From: Anoplolepis gracilipes | Lineage: Eukaryota > Arthropoda > Insecta > Hymenoptera > Formicidae | Reading direction: 5' to 3' | Length of the DNA: 64,000 nucleotides | Assembly: GCF_047496725.1 (NCBI RefSeq) | Contig: NC_132979.1 | Coordinates: 2,063,501-2,127,500 of the forward strand | Shown: piece after piece, positions 62,502 through 64,000 of the stretch | Numbering within the stretch: position 1 is the first letter of the stretch | Layout: each line of letters begins with the position of its first letter | Program-made: the position numbers and the translations under genes | Notes under the pieces: model-generated | Seen by the model: the letters and a program-made list of their open reading frames with translations, nothing else | The model's database searches: none | What the model was told of the DNA's origin: nothing

Positions 62502-63996
62502 AGAATAATAATGTTTAAGTTGACAATGGTGGACAATCAGTTAGATGAATATATCAGAATCCTTGCTTCTAATATGGCGCAATTGATACATATATTTTAC
62601 ATGAGTTTTACATCTCAACGATTGATCGATCACAGCAGCGAACTCCAAAAAGCAATGTATACATAAATTAATCAATAATATTGAGTGTATTAAATGAAGT
62701 CTTTATGTTTATTTTTTAAATTAAGAAAGAAAGTTGAAGAAAAAGAAGTATATTGAAGTAAAAATCTTTTTGCAATAATATATATCATTTTATAATTCTA
62801 TTTCAAGTGTGTGTATGTATTCAGAGTGTCTACTCAAATTTTGTAAAAAATTCCTTGACAATTCCCTGATTTTCCAAGTATTTTTGTCCAAAATTCCAAG
62901 TAAAATATTTTCAAGACCTTTTAATACTACTTTCTCTAAAATAAATTTTTTTATTACATGCATTTTCTATGTTTTTCATTCATACGAAAGAAAACACGGA
63001 GAGTCTTAAGTTTCAAGGCTAGAGAGATTTATAAATACTAAAAAAAACTGGATAACTTTCATTAGATAATTTTTCATTTATATAAAATATTTATTTCTTT
63101 ATCATTAAAAGTTACAAAGAGTATGTACTTCATATTTAATATTATGTTAAGACATTTATATAATATAAACAAAATATATATTTATATAAGACAAACTGAA
63201 CACCAAGTTCACGTTGTTTCACTTTATCTGGCGATGATTTTTTAAACATTTCTTCCCAGATTTTAAGCGCTTAAGAATGTCACAATACTTATACAAAAAG
63301 TTCTATATACTCGTATATGCGTAAAAATTTTTAGAATATTAATTAAACAAATTAAATTGTCAAAGTAAACGCTAACCATATTTCGATAATTTTGAAACTT
63401 GACATCTCACAATCAGTTTGTCTCGAGCCATTTTTTTGTTTAATAGAAGGAACTATTTGTTTTATTTCATCAAAAACTCTAGAAAAATACTTTATTAAAA
63501 AGAAAATCAAAATTCTCAACAATGAGTTTCCACGAACTGAGACGTCAATTTCACAGACACGGCTGACTGTTTACAAGATGAAAAGCAAAATAATGAAAAA
63601 AAGAATTTTCGAAAAAATTCCCTGAATCCCAATAAAATTCCATGAGACTTTTCTGATTTTTCCGATTTTTTTTTTAGATACAAAAGAAATCCTTGAATAT
63701 TCCCGATTTTTCATGTTTTTTCAGAGAGTAGACACCCTGGTACACAAATATACGTACATGTATATTTGTATATCATCACACACAAATTTTAATACTTTTT
63801 TAATTAGTATCACCATTTAAATAAGAAATAAACGATAAATCAATATATCAAATGTATTAACAGTTATAGTTGCGACTGGTACAAATTTTCATTAAGATCC
63901 AGGGAACTGTTGAAATTCACGTTAATGCGAGCTATGAAACCATGTCAAATAAAAGCTGGTAAAATGTACATAATGTCACTGGAAAACTTTAGTTCG
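60792..63996 (+). CDS. Odorant receptor OR-11 (exons 1-8; exon 9 beyond the window)
   Basis: Partial only because the window ends. Exons: 60792-60935, 61024-61143, 61224-61341, 61660-61921, 61993-62109, 62318-62408, 62520-62656, 63864-63996; 374 codons are visible and the last donor GT is at 63997. Starts MSFYDNRYYYLNKTF with IGQWPFQ. Divergent from the rest: ECL2 reads LLPTNETYTARF and LNVDKYFN, exon 7 ends SFTSQRLIDHSSELQKA, exon 8 SCDWYKFSLRSREL. Exon 5 is the shortest in the array (117 bp). Intron 7 (1.2 kb) is stretched by an inserted repeat, and a TA tract lies just before exon 7, leaving a poor polypyrimidine tract. A broken first-exon copy sits at 51413. Confidence 0.88.
62458..62499. 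repeat. (TA)n in OR-11 intron 6
   Basis: A TA run about 20 bp before the exon 7 acceptor. Confidence 0.85.
62822..63739. mobile_element. Inserted repeat with CAG(A/G)GTGTCTACTC ends in OR-11 intron 7
   Basis: Left end CAGAGTGTCTACTC and right end GAGTAGACACCCTG are inverted copies with one mismatch. The interior is rich in TTCCCTGATTTTCC-like motifs in both orientations. The open frames at 62809-63009 and 63392-63625 belong to the repeat. No clear target duplication. Confidence 0.65.
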
Positions 63997-64000
63997 GTAC

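Noticed and set aside
62809..63009. 66-codon frame downstream of OR-11 exon 7
   Set aside because: It lies in the inserted repeat with GTGTCTACTC ends and within intron 7 of OR-11.
1..64000. CRISPR arrays, tRNA or rRNA genes, bacterial operons
   Set aside because: None seen; the repeats present are microsatellites, foldback MITEs and gene duplicates, and the splice structure is eukaryotic.

Overview
The window is strongly AT-rich, intron-rich eukaryotic DNA. It holds a tandem array of insect odorant receptor (OR, 7tm_6 family) genes, and everything points to a hymenopteran, most likely an ant. Every complete gene has exactly nine coding exons with the same intron phases (0,0,1,2,2,0,2,0) and nearly fixed exon lengths (typically 144, 120, 118, 262, variable, 91, 137, 133, 51 bp). 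The proteins are 392-406 aa with OR hallmarks: a WPYQ-like motif near the N-terminus, PLNESRP and EKYYY in the second extracellular loop, and a C-terminal SYF/SYL motif. This architecture matches the ant 9-exon OR subfamily, whose characterised members detect cuticular hydrocarbons. No ligand can be read from sequence.

Layout. 1-2.3 kb: a probable transposon end and relics of a decayed minus-strand OR. 2.36-9.45 kb: two intact minus-strand ORs (OR-1, OR-2). 9.5-13.4 kb: a divergent intergenic region with simple repeats, transposon debris and an orphan copy of an OR 3' flank. 13.5-29.0 kb: three close plus-strand paralogs spaced about 6.1-6.2 kb apart (OR-3, OR-4, OR-5). 30.1-34.2 kb: OR-6. 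34.5-38.8 kb: relics, including a mosaic pseudogene built from two OR types. 38.9-51.1 kb: OR-7, OR-8 and OR-9. From 44.57 kb a block of about 6.8 kb (OR-8 from intron 2 onward, plus OR-9) is repeated at 52.44-59.33 kb as a broken copy of OR-8 and an intact copy of OR-9 (OR-10). A chimeric pseudogene lies at the junction (51.4-52.2 kb). 60.8 kb to the end: OR-11, whose ninth exon is outside the window.

The products would be odorant-gated cation channel subunits that assemble with Orco in the dendrites of olfactory neurons. No Orco gene and no unrelated protein-coding gene is convincingly present. The array is a record of birth-and-death evolution: tandem duplication, unequal crossing-over inside introns, inserted non-autonomous DNA elements, and conserved promoter modules left behind after their coding exons were lost. 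The most interesting signals are: a burst of replacement changes confined to exons 4 and 7 between the near-identical OR-9 and OR-10; a palindromic promoter module; two independently fixed GC-AG introns; a weak intron-5 donor shared by 11 of 12 copies; and a candidate small secreted peptide gene between OR-8 and OR-9. All splice sites and reading frames were worked out by eye, without transcript data.
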